From positions 1 through 18,182 of the forward strand of contig CAMCWS010000038.1 in the NCBI GenBank assembly GCA_945882755.1: a DNA stretch of 18,182 nucleotides, in the 5' to 3' direction. Position 1 is the first letter of the stretch. Each line of letters begins with the position of its first letter. Under the pieces are notes generated by a model, which was not told the DNA's origin, did not search any database, and saw only the letters and a list, made by a program, of their open reading frames with translations. Shown here one piece after another: positions 17,043-18,182 of this stretch. Position numbers and translations under genes: made by a program. The stretch comes from Bordetella parapertussis (GTDB lineage: Bacteria > Pseudomonadota > Gammaproteobacteria > Burkholderiales > Burkholderiaceae_C).

Positions 17043-18020
17043 ATGAAAAATGGGGGTATGGCGCTTCCCCAACCCTCCGCTGTTTTACAACTTTTAAAGC
17101 CCGTCACTTGGTTCCCGCCCATGTGGGCGTTTGCTTGTGGTGCGGTGTCTTCGGGGCAATCGCTGACGGAACATTGGCTGCTGATCCTGAGTGGCATGTT
17201 GTTGGCAGGCCCCATGGTCTGCGCTTGCAGCCAAGCGGTGAACGATTGGTTTGACCGCCACGTCGACGCCATCAACGAACCTCAGCGGCCTATTCCTTCA
17301 GGGCGAATTCCTGGGCGCTGGGGCTTGTACATCGCCATCGTTTGGACCTTGTTGTCCATGTTGTGGGCGTGGCAGCTCGGCGATTGGGCATTTCGTGCCA
17401 CCTTGCTGGCGCTGGTGCTGGCATGGGCCTACAGCGCCCCCCCTTTTCGCTTCAAAAAAGACGGCTGGATTGGCAACGCCGCTTGTGCGCTCAGTTACGA
17501 GGGCTTGGCGTGGATCACCGGCGCGGCCGTCATGCTGGGTGGTGCCATGCCTGACGCCCACATCATCACCTTGGCGCTGCTGTACAGCTTGGCGGCCCAC
17601 GGCATCATGACCTTGAACGACTTCAAAGCCATCGAGGGCGACCGGCAAATGGGTATTTGGTCATTGCCGGTGCAACTCGGTGTCAAGGGTGCGGCCGGCA
17701 CCGCTTGTTGGGTGATGTTGCTGCCCCAATTTGTGGTGGTGGCTTTGTTGCTGGCTTGGGGTTTGTTGCCCTATGCGGTGGCGGTGTTGCTGCTGATTTA
17801 CGCACAAACCCCTTTGATGATGCGTTTCATGCGCGACCCTGTGGGCCGCGCTTTAAGCCTGAGCGCTTTCGGTGTGCCCTTGCTGGTGGCCGGCATGATG
17901 GTCAGCGCTTTTGCTTGGCGTAACGCTCCCCAACACTTTAATACTTCCTCGGCCTTTGCCGTTCCACTTTTGACAGCCCAATCTCTTCAGGAGCACTCAC
18001 ATGCAAAACTTGACCTATGA
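17043..18020 (+). CDS. bchG: Bacteriochlorophyll a synthase BchG
   Basis: BchG is a UbiA-type membrane prenyltransferase that esterifies bacteriochlorophyllide a with geranylgeranyl (or phytyl) diphosphate. The 325-aa form shows LLKPVTWFPPMWAFACG (about 17-33) and the prenyl-diphosphate/Mg motif NDWFDRHVD (67-75), followed by AINEPQRPIPSGR. A second Asp-rich loop is LNDFKAIEGDRQMG, and about eight to nine hydrophobic segments are present. The start is uncertain: ATG 17043 has no ribosome site, and ATG 17058 (MALPQPSAV) would shorten it by five residues. A PpsR-type operator with TTGACA lies just upstream. The end overlaps bchP by 20 nt. In many alphaproteobacterial clusters a pucC-like gene separates bchG and bchP; here it is absent. 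The plant-type ChlG is a relative, but the context fixes BchG. Confidence 0.95.
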   Translation: MKNGGMALPQPSAVLQLLKPVTWFPPMWAFACGAVSSGQSLTEHWLLILSGMLLAGPMVCACSQAVNDWFDRHVDAINEPQRPIPSGRIPGRWGLYIAIVWTLLSMLWAWQLGDWAFRATLLALVLAWAYSAPPFRFKKDGWIGNAACALSYEGLAWITGAAVMLGGAMPDAHIITLALLYSLAAHGIMTLNDFKAIEGDRQMGIWSLPVQLGVKGAAGTACWVMLLPQFVVVALLLAWGLLPYAVAVLLLIYAQTPLMMRFMRDPVGRALSLSAFGVPLLVAGMMVSAFAWRNAPQHFNTSSAFAVPLLTAQSLQEHSHAKLDL

Positions 18021-18182
18021 CGTGGTGGTGGTGGGTGGCGGGCCAGCTGGCGCCACCGCAGCCGATGACTTGGCCAAACTTGGCCGCCATGTGCTGCTGC
18101 TCGACAGGCAAGGTCGCATCAAACCTTGCGGCGGTGCAATTCCTCCCCGCCTGATCAAAGACTTCGAAATCCCCGACGAGCT
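18001..18182 (+). CDS. bchP: Geranylgeranyl reductase BchP (5' part only)
   Basis: BchP is a flavoprotein that reduces the geranylgeranyl tail of bacteriochlorophyll to phytyl. Only the first 60 or so residues are inside the window. They show the FAD-binding motif VVVGGGPAGATAA (about 9-21), the strand ending LLLDR (about 34-38), and the family string KPCGGAIPPRLIKDF (about 43-57). ATG 18001 is supported by CAGGAG at 17988-17993, inside the end of bchG, and the 20-nt overlap suggests translational coupling with bchG. The gene runs off the right edge. A general geranylgeranyl reductase is the only rival, and the position after bchG favours BchP. Confidence 0.93.
   Translation, partial: MQNLTYDVVVVGGGPAGATAADDLAKLGRHVLLLDRQGRIKPCGGAIPPRLIKDFEIPDE

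Overview
This window is a large piece of a purple-bacterial photosynthesis gene cluster (PGC). It makes bacteriochlorophyll a, carotenoids and the reaction-centre H subunit. The oxygen-dependent cyclase AcsF, the lack of an anaerobic BchE in view, the PpsR/PpaA regulator pair and the two ordinary metabolic genes at the left edge suggest an aerobic or facultative anoxygenic phototroph. Protein flavour and base composition suggest a betaproteobacterium of the Burkholderiales (Limnohabitans/Rhodoferax/Rubrivivax type). That placement is an inference from reading, not from a search.

Layout. (1) 25-1527, plus strand: a LivF/UrtE-type ABC transporter ATPase and an SDR oxidoreductase. These are non-photosynthetic flank. 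(2) 1518-14482, minus strand: thirteen tightly packed genes, read from right to left as bchF-bchN-bchB-bchL-bchM-lhaA-puhA-puhB-puhC-acsF-puhE-crtI-crtB. The largest gap is 34 nt and many joints are 4-nt ATGA overlaps, so this looks like one superoperon of about 13 kb. (3) 14483-14661: an AT-rich divergent control region with PpsR-type operators (TGT-N12-ACA) and a good sigma70 promoter for bchF. (4) 14662-16989, plus strand: ppaA/aerR (cobalamin-binding antirepressor) and ppsR/crtJ (PAS-PAS-Fis repressor). (5) 17043-18182, plus strand: bchG and the start of bchP, preceded by another PpsR-type operator.

How the genes work together. BchM and AcsF carry Mg-protoporphyrin IX to protochlorophyllide. 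BchLNB (DPOR) reduces it to chlorophyllide. BchF hydrates the C3 vinyl group. BchG adds the isoprenoid tail and BchP reduces the tail. CrtB and CrtI make and desaturate phytoene. PuhA is the H subunit, while PuhB, PuhC, PuhE and LhaA help assemble the RC-LH1 core. PpsR and PpaA control transcription from the two operator regions inside the window.

Points that stand out: ppsR has only a TTG start, preceded by two abutting mini-ORFs, the first with a Shine-Dalgarno-like sequence. The bchF and bchG operators share a nearly identical 16-bp core. bchH is missing from its usual slot between bchB and bchL. crtI-crtB are appended to the puh/acsF end. The superoperon converges on, and overlaps, the flanking SDR gene. 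I see no mobile elements, CRISPR arrays, rRNA or tRNA genes.
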